Below are positions 16,402 to 24,794 of a stretch of 64,000 bases of DNA, piece by piece. The notes under the pieces were generated by a model, which saw nothing but the letters and a program-made list of their open reading frames with translations, searched no databases and was not told the origin of the DNA. How positions within the stretch are numbered: position 1 is the first letter of the stretch; each line of letters starts with the position of its first letter. Position numbers and translations under genes: made by a program. This DNA comes from [Mycobacterium] zoologicum (GTDB lineage: Bacteria; Actinomycetota; Actinomycetes; Mycobacteriales; Mycobacteriaceae), in contig NZ_CP083985.1 of the NCBI RefSeq assembly GCF_020172665.1, forward strand, positions 3,800,711 through 3,864,710, in the 5' to 3' direction.

Positions 16402-18057
16402 TCAGGCGATGTCGGCGGCCGCGGTACGCCCGGCGGCGCGACCGGAGAAGATGCAGCCCCCCAGGAACGTGCCCTCCAGCGCCCGGTAGCCGTGCACCCC
16501 GCCGCCGCCGAAACCGGCCACCTCACCGGCGGCATAGAGCCCGTCGATCGGTTTGCCGTCACCGCCCAGCACTCGGGCGCCGAGGTCGGTCTCCAAGCCC
16601 CCCAGCGTCTTACGGGTCAGGATGTGCAACTTGACCGCGATCAGCGGGCCGGCCTTGGGATCGGTCAGCCGGTGCGGCGCCACCACCCGGCCCAGCCGGT
16701 CGCCCAGGTAGGCCCGGGCACCGCGGATGGCGGTGATCTGGCCGTCCTTGCTGAATCGGTTGGCCACCTCGCGATCGCGCGCGGTGACCTCCGCCTCGAC
16801 CGTCGCATAATCCAGCGGCGCCACCTCGGGCAGGTCGTTCATCGCCGCGACCAGTTCGCGCAGTGAATCGGCCCGCACGAAGTCCACACCGCGCTCGACG
16901 AACGCCTGCACCGGCGGCGGCGGGCCCTTGCGTGCCCGCGACGCGATCAGCTGTTTCAGGCTGCGCCCGGTCAGATCCGGGTTCTGCTCCTGGCCGGACA
17001 ACGCGAATTCCTTCTCGATGATCTTCGCGTTGAGCACGAACCAGGTGTAGTCGTACCCGGAGCGGGCGATGTGCTCGAGGGTGCCCAGGGTGTCGAAACC
17101 GGGATACAGCGGCCCGGGCAGTCTTGTGCCGGCGGCATCCAGCCACAGCGGCGACGGGCCCGGAATGATCCGGATGCCGTGGCCCGGCCAGATCGGGTCG
17201 TAGTTGGTGATGCCCTCGGTGTAGTGCCACATCCGGTCGCGGTTGATCACCCGGCCGCCGGCCGCCTCGGTGATCCCGATCATCCGGCCGTCGACGTGAG
17301 CCGGCACCCCCGCCAGCAGCTGCGACGGCACCCGGCCCATGCGTTCCGGCCAGTTCTGCCGCACCAGATCGAGGTTGCCGCCGATACCACCACTGGTCAC
17401 CAGCACCGCAGACGCACGGAACTCGAACTCGCCCATCGTGTTCCGCGACGATGCGACTCCGCGCGGCGCGTCGCTGGGTTCCAGCACGGCGCCGCGCACC
17501 CCGGTCGCCCGGCCACCCTCGATAATCAATTCGTCCACCCGGTGGCGGTGCACGAAACGGACTTTCGGGTGCTCGCGCAGTCGGCTCGCGAACATCTCCA
17601 CCAGGGCGGGGCCGGTCCCCCAGGTGATGTGGAACCTGGGCACCGAGTTGCCGTGCCCGATCGCGCCGTAGCCGCCGCGCTCGGCCCAGCCGACCAGTGG
17701 GAACACCTTCAGTCCGCGGGCGGCCAGCCAACTGCGCTTCTCGCCCGCGGCGAAGTCGACGTAGGCGTGCGCCCACTGCCGCGGCCAGTGATCTTCGGCC
17801 CGGTCGAAGCCGGCGGTGCCCAGCCAATCCTGCAGCGCCAGTTCGTGACTGTCGCGCACCCCAAGCCGGCGCTGCTCGGGGCTGTCGACGAAGAACAGGC
17901 CGCCGAAGGACCAGAACGCCTGCCCGCCCAGGTTCGCGCTGTTCTCCTGGTCGAGGATCAGCACCTGCCGGCCGCGATCGGCCAGTTCGCACGCCGCCAC
18001 CAGGCCGGCCAGACCCGCACCGACGACGATCGCATCGGCATCCGCGCTACCGCTCAT
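16402..18057 (-). CDS. FAD-dependent dehydrogenase (KstD/fumarate-reductase-like, Rv0785-like)
   Basis: About 551 residues. Seen: N-terminal FAD Rossmann motif AIVVGAGLAGLVAACELAD, an Asp for the ribose (ILDQENSANLGGQAFWSFGG), VLVTSGGIGGNL, and the C-terminal FAD-closing GLYAAGEVAGFGGGGVHGYRALEG. This is the class of succinate-dehydrogenase-like flavoproteins annotated in mycobacteria as FAD-binding dehydrogenase (Rv0785) and related to 3-ketosteroid dehydrogenases. The reaction is probably a C-C dehydrogenation of a lipid-like substrate; the specific substrate is unknown. ATG 18057 is chosen because homologues begin just before the FAD motif; GTG 18084 would overlap the upstream gene by 8 nt. 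Confidence 0.88.
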   Translation of the reverse strand: MSGSADADAIVVGAGLAGLVAACELADRGRQVLILDQENSANLGGQAFWSFGGLFFVDSPEQRRLGVRDSHELALQDWLGTAGFDRAEDHWPRQWAHAYVDFAAGEKRSWLAARGLKVFPLVGWAERGGYGAIGHGNSVPRFHITWGTGPALVEMFASRLREHPKVRFVHRHRVDELIIEGGRATGVRGAVLEPSDAPRGVASSRNTMGEFEFRASAVLVTSGGIGGNLDLVRQNWPERMGRVPSQLLAGVPAHVDGRMIGITEAAGGRVINRDRMWHYTEGITNYDPIWPGHGIRIIPGPSPLWLDAAGTRLPGPLYPGFDTLGTLEHIARSGYDYTWFVLNAKIIEKEFALSGQEQNPDLTGRSLKQLIASRARKGPPPPVQAFVERGVDFVRADSLRELVAAMNDLPEVAPLDYATVEAEVTARDREVANRFSKDGQITAIRGARAYLGDRLGRVVAPHRLTDPKAGPLIAVKLHILTRKTLGGLETDLGARVLGGDGKPIDGLYAAGEVAGFGGGGVHGYRALEGTFLGGCIFSGRAAGRTAAADIA

Positions 18058-18076
18058 GGCGGTTAACCGTAACGGG

Positions 18077-18790
18077 TCAGGCACTGAGCCCGGTGGTCAC
18101 CTCCGTCGGGGTCGTGGGCCAGCGGTAGCGCTCCGGCCGGCAGCCGTGCTCCAGGGCGGTGTCCACTGCGTCGACCATGGCCGCGGCCACCCCGCGGTCG
18201 CCGAGCTGACGCGCCCCCACCGACAGTCGCACTTTTCCGCCGCGCCGGGCGATGCGTTCGCTGGTCGTCACCACCATCCGGCACCACCAGGGCGCCTTCG
18301 GGAAACCGGCTCCGATGCCGACCACCCGGGACCGCTCGGTGCTGCCGGTCACCAGATCGGTCACCCCGTGCAGGCCGGCGAGTAACCGGAATCCGTTGCG
18401 GGGCAATGCAGTCACAGTCCCCGCAGACACCGTCCAGCCGGGCGCGGCGAACAGCCTGGTCCGCAGCCCCAGGTGTTCGAGTACCCGGTCGGCGCCGAGC
18501 AGCCGCAGGTTCGCCTCGTGGGCGGGCAGCGTGGCGAATTCGCCGCGGCGTTTCTTGGTGGCGGCCTCGTCGAAGCCGTGCAGCACGATCGCCGCGCCGC
18601 CGGCCCGCCGCTGCCGCAGCCAGTCGCTGGTGCCCGCGTCGCGGTCCAGCCGGTAGTCCGCGCCCAGTCGCGGCGCCACCAGCAATGACACCGGCACCCC
18701 GCGGGCGTCCAGCTGTGCGCAGAACGCCTCGGCGTCGGCGCAGCTGCGCGCCTCGATCCCGGAGACGGAGACGATCAGTTGTCCGGTCAC
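18077..18790 (-). CDS. polysaccharide-deacetylase-like protein (DUF2334 type, Rv0784-like)
   Basis: 237 residues. Seen: LIVSVSGIE at the N-terminus, VPVSLLVAPRLG, AIVLHGFDEA (a typical NodB-fold metal-His position), FAAPGWTVSAGT, and LSVGARQLGDRG. This arrangement fits the DUF2334 branch of the polysaccharide deacetylase superfamily, in which a metal ion is held by Asp and His on the barrel. No clear signal peptide, so the substrate may be cytosolic. It lies in the same orientation just upstream of the FAD dehydrogenase (stop 20 nt before its ATG), as Rv0784/Rv0785 do. Enzymatic activity unproven. Confidence 0.75.
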   Translation of the reverse strand: MTGQLIVSVSGIEARSCADAEAFCAQLDARGVPVSLLVAPRLGADYRLDRDAGTSDWLRQRRAGGAAIVLHGFDEAATKKRRGEFATLPAHEANLRLLGADRVLEHLGLRTRLFAAPGWTVSAGTVTALPRNGFRLLAGLHGVTDLVTGSTERSRVVGIGAGFPKAPWWCRMVVTTSERIARRGGKVRLSVGARQLGDRGVAAAMVDAVDTALEHGCRPERYRWPTTPTEVTTGLSA

Positions 18791-18851
18791 GTCACCAGTG
18801 TGGCGACCGCAGGTGTCCGGCCGGTGACATCGAGGAAGACGTCAGACAGCG

Positions 18852-20198
18852 CTACGGGGTCAACCGACGACGGTTGCTGTGATCGGCCGGGTCGGTGCTG
18901 TTGGCGGCGATCGCACGCAGTCTCATCAGGTCCCGCGGATGCAGATCCGGCGTCTTGGCAAGGGATTCCAGCAGCAGATCGGCCTGCTCACGCAGCGCCG
19001 GAACATATTCATTCCGGTCTTCTTCCTGGACGCGGGCGATCAGCATCCGCAATACCCGCAGGATCGTAGCCGCCACCAGCGGTTGCCCGGGCGCGACCTG
19101 GCGCAGCTGATCGAAGCCGTGCGCGATGTACTCCTCGGCGTCAAGTACCCAGGGCCGCAACAGAATCCGACCGTCCGGGCCGGCCACCGCCCGCAGCGGC
19201 GAAGGCATCACCAGCAGCCGGCGAAGCAGACTGCCCACTCGCAATGTCGCCTCCACCGCGGTGGTGGGGTCGTTGATGGCCGAACTCAGCGCGCGCAGCC
19301 CGATGTCGACCAGTTGACGGAACGCGAAGTCGATATCCTCCTGCATGGTGCGGCTGCCGCTGACCCCGATCGCCCGGGTCAGCTTCTGCCGCACCCGATC
19401 CGGATGAGCCGGCTCCGGCCAGATCGTGACCAGCGGTTGCCCCAGGTGGATGTACGCGCCGACTCGGGTGTCCAACCGGATGGTGGTGTCCGCCGGGATG
19501 GCGGCCAGCAGCCGCTTGGTGTCGACCCGGCTGACCCAGCCGTTGCCGGGCGAGGTCAGTCGCAGCGCATCCGGCGGGGCCTCCACGTCCGCGTCGGGGG
19601 CCGGCTGCTCGCCGGCCGCTGCGGCCGCCACGACATCGATCACCATCGAGCCCTCCGCCGCGATCTCGCGCACCACCTGGCCGACCTCGAGCCGATGCGC
19701 CAGGTGATCGACGTGGGCGATGATCGTGATGACGGTGGCGATGGTCAGCACGACCGCGACCGTGACCGTCACCGGCGGCGCGGGAGCCGGTGAGGAGCCG
19801 TCCAGATCCGGCAGGCTCAGCACGCAGTACACGAACGTCGCCACCAGCAGGCCGATCACCACCTGGCTGAGCCGGTCCCGGATGAACCAGCGCATCACCC
19901 GCGGCGATAGCTGTGAGCTGGCCAGCTGCAGGCTCACGATGGTCAGCGAGAAGATGACTCCCGCGGTGGTGATCGTGGCACCGGCGATGGTGGACAGCAG
20001 CGTGGTGGCGACGCCGCTGTCCATCTTCAGCAGCAGCCGCGGCGAATCACCGAGGCGCCGGTCCGCGGTACGGGACGCGACGGCCAGCAGCATGCCACCG
20101 CACACGATCAGCAGCGGCAGCAGAAACAGGCTCTCGCGGAACCGGTAGGCCAGCGCCAACGAGCGCACGCTCGGGAAGCGCTGCGAGCGGGTACGCAT
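18852..20198 (-). CDS. DUF2254-family membrane protein
   Basis: About 448 residues. Seen: four N-terminal membrane helices (LFLLPLLIVCGGMLLAVA; a TTLLSTIAGATITTAGVIFSL-type helix; VVIGLLVATFVYCVLSL; VTVTVAVVLTIATVITIIAHV), then a soluble C-terminal half with VRVDTK-like and RTMQEDIDFAFRQLVDIGLRALS motifs and a helical tail. This is the usual DUF2254 layout, function unknown, with conserved AINDPTTA-type sequence. Its ATG shares one base with the stop of the glutathione-peroxidase-like gene (TGATG), so translation is coupled. It is likely part of the purC-ptrB-gpx-DUF2254 transcript. Confidence 0.88.
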   Translation of the reverse strand: MRTRSQRFPSVRSLALAYRFRESLFLLPLLIVCGGMLLAVASRTADRRLGDSPRLLLKMDSGVATTLLSTIAGATITTAGVIFSLTIVSLQLASSQLSPRVMRWFIRDRLSQVVIGLLVATFVYCVLSLPDLDGSSPAPAPPVTVTVAVVLTIATVITIIAHVDHLAHRLEVGQVVREIAAEGSMVIDVVAAAAAGEQPAPDADVEAPPDALRLTSPGNGWVSRVDTKRLLAAIPADTTIRLDTRVGAYIHLGQPLVTIWPEPAHPDRVRQKLTRAIGVSGSRTMQEDIDFAFRQLVDIGLRALSSAINDPTTAVEATLRVGSLLRRLLVMPSPLRAVAGPDGRILLRPWVLDAEEYIAHGFDQLRQVAPGQPLVAATILRVLRMLIARVQEEDRNEYVPALREQADLLLESLAKTPDLHPRDLMRLRAIAANSTDPADHSNRRRLTP

Positions 20199-20686
20199 CA
20201 GCGCGGCACGACGGCCTCGATGGCGGCGATCACCTCCGGTGCGTCCGGCACCGTGGTGGGGCGGAACCGGTTGACCACGGCGCCGCCCGGGGCGAGCAGG
20301 AACTTCTCGAAGTTCCACTGCACGTCCCCGGCCGCGCCGTCGGCGTCGGCGGCCTTGGTCAGCTCCGCGTACAGCGGGTGCCGGGCATCGCCGTTGACGT
20401 CGGTCTTGGCCAGCAGCGGGAACGTCACGCCGTAGGTGGTGGAGCAGAAGGTCGCAATCTCCTCGGGGCTGCCGGGTTCCTGGCCCATGAACTGGTTGCA
20501 GGGCACACCGAGCACCGTCAGGCCGCGGCCGGCGTAGTCCTGCGCAAGCTGCTCCAGGGCCCCGTACTGCGGGGTGAGCCCGCACTTGGAGGCGACGTTG
20601 ACGATCAGCACGGCCCGGTCGCTGTAGTCGGCCAGCGAGGTGGGCGTGCCGTCGAGGGTGGTCAGCGGGATATCGGCGAGGCTCAT
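20198..20686 (-). CDS. glutathione-peroxidase-family thiol peroxidase
   Basis: 162 residues. Seen: peroxidatic Cys (not Sec) in VASKCGLTPQY, the catalytic Gln/Cys region GVPCNQFMGQEPG, and the WNFEKFL motif that completes the tetrad. Bacterial Cys-GPx proteins usually use thioredoxin rather than glutathione, which mycobacteria lack. Cytosolic. ATG 20686 is chosen because the family sequence starts there, 10 nt after the oligopeptidase stop; the open frame further upstream overlaps ptrB. Role: reduction of lipid or hydrogen peroxides. Confidence 0.93.
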   Translation of the reverse strand: MSLADIPLTTLDGTPTSLADYSDRAVLIVNVASKCGLTPQYGALEQLAQDYAGRGLTVLGVPCNQFMGQEPGSPEEIATFCSTTYGVTFPLLAKTDVNGDARHPLYAELTKAADADGAAGDVQWNFEKFLLAPGGAVVNRFRPTTVPDAPEVIAAIEAVVPR

Positions 20687-20696
20687 GGCCGCGACG

Positions 20697-22802
20697 TTAC
20701 CCGCAACCCGCTGTCGACAGCAGCCAGGCGTAGTGGAATGCGGTGTCCTTCCAGCGCTCGTAACGCCCGGAGATGCCACCGTGGCCCGCTGTCATCTGGG
20801 TCTTCAGCAGCACCGGATTGCTGTCGGTCTTGGCGTGCCGCAGCGCCGCAACCCATTTCGCCGGTTCGACGTAGTAGACCCGGGTGTCGTGAAGGGAAGT
20901 GGTGGCCAGGATCGGCGGGTACCCGCGTTCGGTGACGTTCTCGTACGGCGAGTAGGACTTCATGTACCGGTAGACGTCGTGATCGTCCAACGGGTTTCCC
21001 CATTCGTCCCATTCGGTGACGGTCAGCGGCAGCGACGGGTCCAAGATGGTGGTGAGCGGGTCGACGAACGGGACCTGGGCCACCACCCCGGCGAACAGTT
21101 CCGGTGCCAGATTGGTGACCGCCCCCATCAGCAGCCCGCCTGCGCTGCCACCCATCGCCACCAGGCCCCGCGGTGCACAGACGCCCGAATCGATCAGGTG
21201 ACGCCCCGCGGTGACGAAGTCGGTGAAGCTGTTCTTCTTCTCCAACAGCTTTCCGCCCTCGTACCACAGCCGGCCCATCTCGCCGCCGCCCCGGACATGC
21301 GCCACCGCGAACACCATGCCGCGGTCCAGCAGCGAGAGCCGGGCGATGGAGAAGTGCGGGTCTTCGCACATCTCATAGGCGCCGTAGCCGTAAATCAGTG
21401 TGGGCGCGGGCAGTTCGATACCCGCGCGGTGCACGACCGAAACCGGCACCCGTGTTCCGTCCTCGGCGTGAGCCCAGTCGCGGTATTCGACGTAGTCCGA
21501 ACTGCGGTAGTCGCCTAGTACCGACTGCTCGCGCAGCAGCGTGCGCTGGCCGGTCGCCAGGTCGATGTCGTAGATGCGGACCGGGGTGATGAAGGAGGTC
21601 GCGCCCACCCGGAGTTTGGGGCTGTCCCAGTTCGGGTTGGCCCCCAGGCCCGCCGACGTCAGTTCGGTGTCGAAGGTGATGTCCTGCGGCGCTTGGTATT
21701 GGCCGCACGTGCCGATCGGCCACAGCTGAATGCGCGGCAACCCTTCGGCCCGGTAACCGATCACCAGGTGATTGGCGAACGCGTCCACCATGTCCAGCCG
21801 CACGTCGTCACGTCCGGCGATCAGGGTCTCACTTGCGGCCGGGTCGCTCACCGGGGCCTGCACCAGGGTGAAGTTGACCGCACCGTCGTTGTGCAACATG
21901 AGGAATCGGTCCTGGCCGCCGACGACGGCGTGCTCCACGGAGTACTCGATGCCTTCCCGGCGGGGCAGCACCACGGTGAAATCGGCCGCCGGGTCGGCGG
22001 CGTCGGCGTAGCGCACCTCGGAGGTGATCGACGAACCGGCCGCGATCAACACGTAGGCGTCGCTGCGGGTGCGTCCCACCGACAGCCAGAACCGCTCATC
22101 GTCCTCGTGGTAGACCTGCTCGGCTTGCCCGCCCGCACCGATCCGGTAGCGCCACACGGTGTCCGGTCGCCAGGCCGCGTCGACGGTGATGTAGTAGACG
22201 GTGCTGTTGTCGGTCGCCCAGGTCACGCCCGCGCCGATCCCGGCGATCTCGTCGGCCAGCAGCTCACCGGTGGACAAATCCTTGAACCGCAACGTGTACC
22301 GCTCGTCTCCGACGACGTCGACGGAGTAGGCCAGGATATTGCCGTCCGGGCTGACGCCGGCCGCACCGAGCGCGAAGAAGTCATGGCCCTGCGCTTCGAC
22401 ATTCTGGTCGAGCAGCACCTGCTCGCCGGGAATCTCGGTGGCCTCGTCCAGAAGCGGCGGAGTCCAGTCGTCGGGATCGGTTACCGGACAGCGGCATTGG
22501 ACGCCGTACTGCTTGCCTTCGAAGGTCCGCGCGTAATACCACCACTGGCCGCGGCGCGCCGGAACCGACAGGTCGGTCTCCTTGGTTCGGGCCTTGATCT
22601 CATCGAAGATGGCATTCCGCAACGGTTCCAAGTGTGCGGTCGCGGCATCGGTGTAGGCGTTCTCGGCCTCCAGGTGGGCGATCACCTCGGGGTCGGCCTT
22701 GTCCCGCAGCCATTCGTAGGGGTCGACGAACACGTCGCCGTGGTGGGTGCGGGTGGTCTGGACCCGCTTGGCCGAAGGCGGGGTATGGGCTGTGTCGGTC
22801 AT
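20697..22802 (-). CDS. ptrB: oligopeptidase B (protease II), intact
   Basis: S9A prolyl-oligopeptidase-family serine peptidase, 701 residues, cutting short peptides after Arg/Lys. Seen: an N-terminal start ([20 protein letters not shown]), a seven-blade propeller region, and a catalytic domain with YGYGAYE, the nucleophile in [11 protein letters not shown], and His in [13 protein letters not shown], plus the acidic P1-pocket stretch. ATG 22802 overlaps the purC stop (ATGA). It is one continuous gene here, whereas M. tuberculosis annotations show two pieces (ptrBa/ptrBb, Rv0781-Rv0782). Confidence 0.96.
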   Translation of the reverse strand: MTDTAHTPPSAKRVQTTRTHHGDVFVDPYEWLRDKADPEVIAHLEAENAYTDAATAHLEPLRNAIFDEIKARTKETDLSVPARRGQWWYYARTFEGKQYGVQCRCPVTDPDDWTPPLLDEATEIPGEQVLLDQNVEAQGHDFFALGAAGVSPDGNILAYSVDVVGDERYTLRFKDLSTGELLADEIAGIGAGVTWATDNSTVYYITVDAAWRPDTVWRYRIGAGGQAEQVYHEDDERFWLSVGRTRSDAYVLIAAGSSITSEVRYADAADPAADFTVVLPRREGIEYSVEHAVVGGQDRFLMLHNDGAVNFTLVQAPVSDPAASETLIAGRDDVRLDMVDAFANHLVIGYRAEGLPRIQLWPIGTCGQYQAPQDITFDTELTSAGLGANPNWDSPKLRVGATSFITPVRIYDIDLATGQRTLLREQSVLGDYRSSDYVEYRDWAHAEDGTRVPVSVVHRAGIELPAPTLIYGYGAYEMCEDPHFSIARLSLLDRGMVFAVAHVRGGGEMGRLWYEGGKLLEKKNSFTDFVTAGRHLIDSGVCAPRGLVAMGGSAGGLLMGAVTNLAPELFAGVVAQVPFVDPLTTILDPSLPLTVTEWDEWGNPLDDHDVYRYMKSYSPYENVTERGYPPILATTSLHDTRVYYVEPAKWVAALRHAKTDSNPVLLKTQMTAGHGGISGRYERWKDTAFHYAWLLSTAGCG

Positions 22803-23695
22803 GCCCCGGGGCCGACCCAGTCGTCGAAGGACAGCCCCGAAATGCGTTCGTAGGCTTCGATGTAGCGTGAGCGGGTCGCGTCGATGACGTCCTGCGGCAA
22901 GGTCGGCGGCGGCAGCTCGCCGGCCCGGTCCCAGCCGGACTCCGGACCGGTCAGCCAGTTGCGCACGAACTGCTTGTCGAAGCTCTCCTGCACCACTCCG
23001 GCCCGATAGTGTTCGGCCGGCCAGTACCGCGACGAGTCGGGGGTGAACACCTCGTCGGCCAGGATCAGGTTGCCGTGCTCGTCGACACCGAACTCGAACT
23101 TGGTGTCGGCGATGATGATGCCCTTGGTGAGCGCGTGGTCGGCGGCCTGCACGTAGGTCGCCATGGTTCGGTCGCGCAGCTGGCCGGCCCGCACCGGACC
23201 CACCAGGTCGATCACCTGCGCTAACGAGATGTTCTCGTCGTGTGCGCCGATCTCGGCCTTGGTGGCCGGGGTGAAGACCGGGTTGGCGAACTTGCTGGCC
23301 TCCACCAGCCCCGGCGGCAGTGGGATGCCGCAGAGCGAGCCGGTGGCCTGGTAGTCCAGCAGCCCGGAGCCGGTCAGGTAGCCACGCGCCACGCACTCGA
23401 CCGGCATCATCTCCAGTTGGCGGACCACCAGCGCCCGGCCGAGCACCTCGTCGGGAATGCGCGGGTCATCCGGTGGGCCGGCCAGATGGTTGGGCGCTTC
23501 GACGAGGTCGAAGAAGAAGACGCTCATCGCGGTCAGGATGCGGCCCTTGTCGGGGATCTGGCTGTCCAGGATGTAGTCGAACGCCGAGATTCGGTCGGTG
23601 GCGACGAACAGCAGGTGGTGCTCGTCGATCCGGTACAGTTCGCGGACTTTGCCGCTGGCCAGGTGCTGGTACTCCGAGAGCGCGGGACGCGACAT
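22799..23695 (-). CDS. purC: SAICAR synthetase (PurC)
   Basis: Phosphoribosylaminoimidazole-succinocarboxamide synthase, 298 residues. It joins aspartate to CAIR with ATP. Seen: [27 protein letters not shown] at the N-terminus, in which GKVR and DRISAFD are the ATP/substrate signature; [28 protein letters not shown]; and [14 protein letters not shown], all family landmarks. It heads a purC-ptrB-gpx-DUF2254 run and is divergent from a membrane-protein gene with only 41 bp between starts. Confidence 0.98.
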   Translation of the reverse strand: MSRPALSEYQHLASGKVRELYRIDEHHLLFVATDRISAFDYILDSQIPDKGRILTAMSVFFFDLVEAPNHLAGPPDDPRIPDEVLGRALVVRQLEMMPVECVARGYLTGSGLLDYQATGSLCGIPLPPGLVEASKFANPVFTPATKAEIGAHDENISLAQVIDLVGPVRAGQLRDRTMATYVQAADHALTKGIIIADTKFEFGVDEHGNLILADEVFTPDSSRYWPAEHYRAGVVQESFDKQFVRNWLTGPESGWDRAGELPPPTLPQDVIDATRSRYIEAYERISGLSFDDWVGPGA

Positions 23696-23736
23696 TACGC
23701 CAGCCTATCGGCTGGCTCTGTGCTGGGATCGCAGAC

Positions 23737-24375
23737 ATGACATCCCGGCTGCTGCCCTACGCCACCTCCCCTGCCCGCCTGTTGGCCCAACTGTTCAGCG
23801 ACGTCATCGTCGCGACGTGGACGTTCGTCTGGGTGCTGGTCGCGCTGGCCGTGCACGGGGCGGTCGCCACGATCGCCGGGGTGGGCCGGCAGTTCGAGCG
23901 GGGCGCCAATGGAGTGGCCGAGAGCCTGGTCTCGGCCGGGCACAGCGCGGATCGTATTCCGCTCGTGGGCGATGCGGTGAGCAAGCCGCTGACCGCGGCG
24001 GGCGAGGCGGCCGTGGATATCGCCGGCGCCGGCCACAACCTGGACGCCACCGCCGGGTGGCTGGCCTACCTGCTGGCGGTGGCGGTCGCCGCACCGCCGA
24101 TCCTGGCGGTGGCGATGCCGTGGCTGGCCCTGCGGCTGCGGTTCTTCCTGCGCAAGCGGGCGGTGCTGGCGCTGGCGGCCACGCCGGACGGCGCCGAGCT
24201 GCTGGCGCTGCGCGCACTGGCGACCCGGCCGCACCGCGCACTGACCGCGGTCAGCCCCGACCCGGTCGGCGGGTGGCGGCATCAGAACCCCACCGTCATC
24301 GCCGGCCTCGCCGCCGTTGAGCTGGCCTCGGCCGGGTTGGCGCGACATCCCCGATCGACGACCGCAGCGGGCTAG
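23737..24375 (+). CDS. membrane protein (Rv0779c-like)
   Basis: 212 residues, unknown function; Rv0779c position next to purC. Seen: an N-terminal hydrophobic helix (VIVATWTFVWVLVALAVHGAVATIAG), a soluble loop with a possible helical hairpin and no cysteine, a second strong membrane segment (WLAYLLAVAVAAPPILAVAMPWLAL), then a basic cytosolic stretch RLRFFLRKRAV and an Ala/Leu-rich tail. That gives two membrane passes with both ends probably inside. ATG 23737 is chosen as the first Met after the purC divergence. Confidence 0.8.
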   Translation: MTSRLLPYATSPARLLAQLFSDVIVATWTFVWVLVALAVHGAVATIAGVGRQFERGANGVAESLVSAGHSADRIPLVGDAVSKPLTAAGEAAVDIAGAGHNLDATAGWLAYLLAVAVAAPPILAVAMPWLALRLRFFLRKRAVLALAATPDGAELLALRALATRPHRALTAVSPDPVGGWRHQNPTVIAGLAAVELASAGLARHPRSTTAAG

Positions 24376-24384
24376 GCTGCCGTT

Positions 24385-24771
24385 GTGAACCTCGAGAAGG
24401 TGGTTTTCGGTTTCTTTGTGTTGTTATCGGCGACATTGAATTTCGGCTTCTTCGTCGGCGACATCGGAGATCCTGTCATCCACAACCCCTGGGAGCTGTT
24501 CCTCGCCCTGATCGTCGCCTTCATCACCTCGATATTGAAGTTCGGTGACCGCACCCAGCTCGGCGCAGTCCACCTGGCGACCAGCCTGGTCGCGCTGCTG
24601 CAGCTCGTCTCCGCGGCCGGGATGTGGGTCTACTACACCCAGGTCTCGGTCTACGGCCTGGACCAGCACGCAACGGCGAGCGTGGTGTCGCTGTCGGGTG
24701 GGGCGCTGCTGGCCAACATCGTGTCCGTCACTCTGCTGGTGGTCGAAACGTCCTCGTTCAGGCGTCGCTAG
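24385..24771 (+). CDS. small four-helix membrane protein beside K+ channel
   Basis: 128 residues. Seen: four hydrophobic segments (VVFGFFVLLSATLNFGFFVG; ELFLALIVAFITSIL; ATSLVALLQLVSAAGMWVYY; GALLANIVSVTLLVVE), short loops and a basic C-terminus. It resembles the DUF6394-type small membrane proteins; I hold that name loosely. It starts 9 nt after the preceding stop and ends 23 nt before the potassium channel, so all three genes probably form one transcript and the protein may be a partner of the channel. Confidence 0.8.
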   Translation: MNLEKVVFGFFVLLSATLNFGFFVGDIGDPVIHNPWELFLALIVAFITSILKFGDRTQLGAVHLATSLVALLQLVSAAGMWVYYTQVSVYGLDQHATASVVSLSGGALLANIVSVTLLVVETSSFRRR

Positions 24772-24794
24772 TCGCCGATAGCAGCCCTCGACCG

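Noticed and set aside
20697..23396. ptrB frame extended upstream across purC
   Set aside because: Residues before MTDTAH show no family sequence and overlap purC; ATG 22802 overlaps the purC stop in the usual ATGA pattern.
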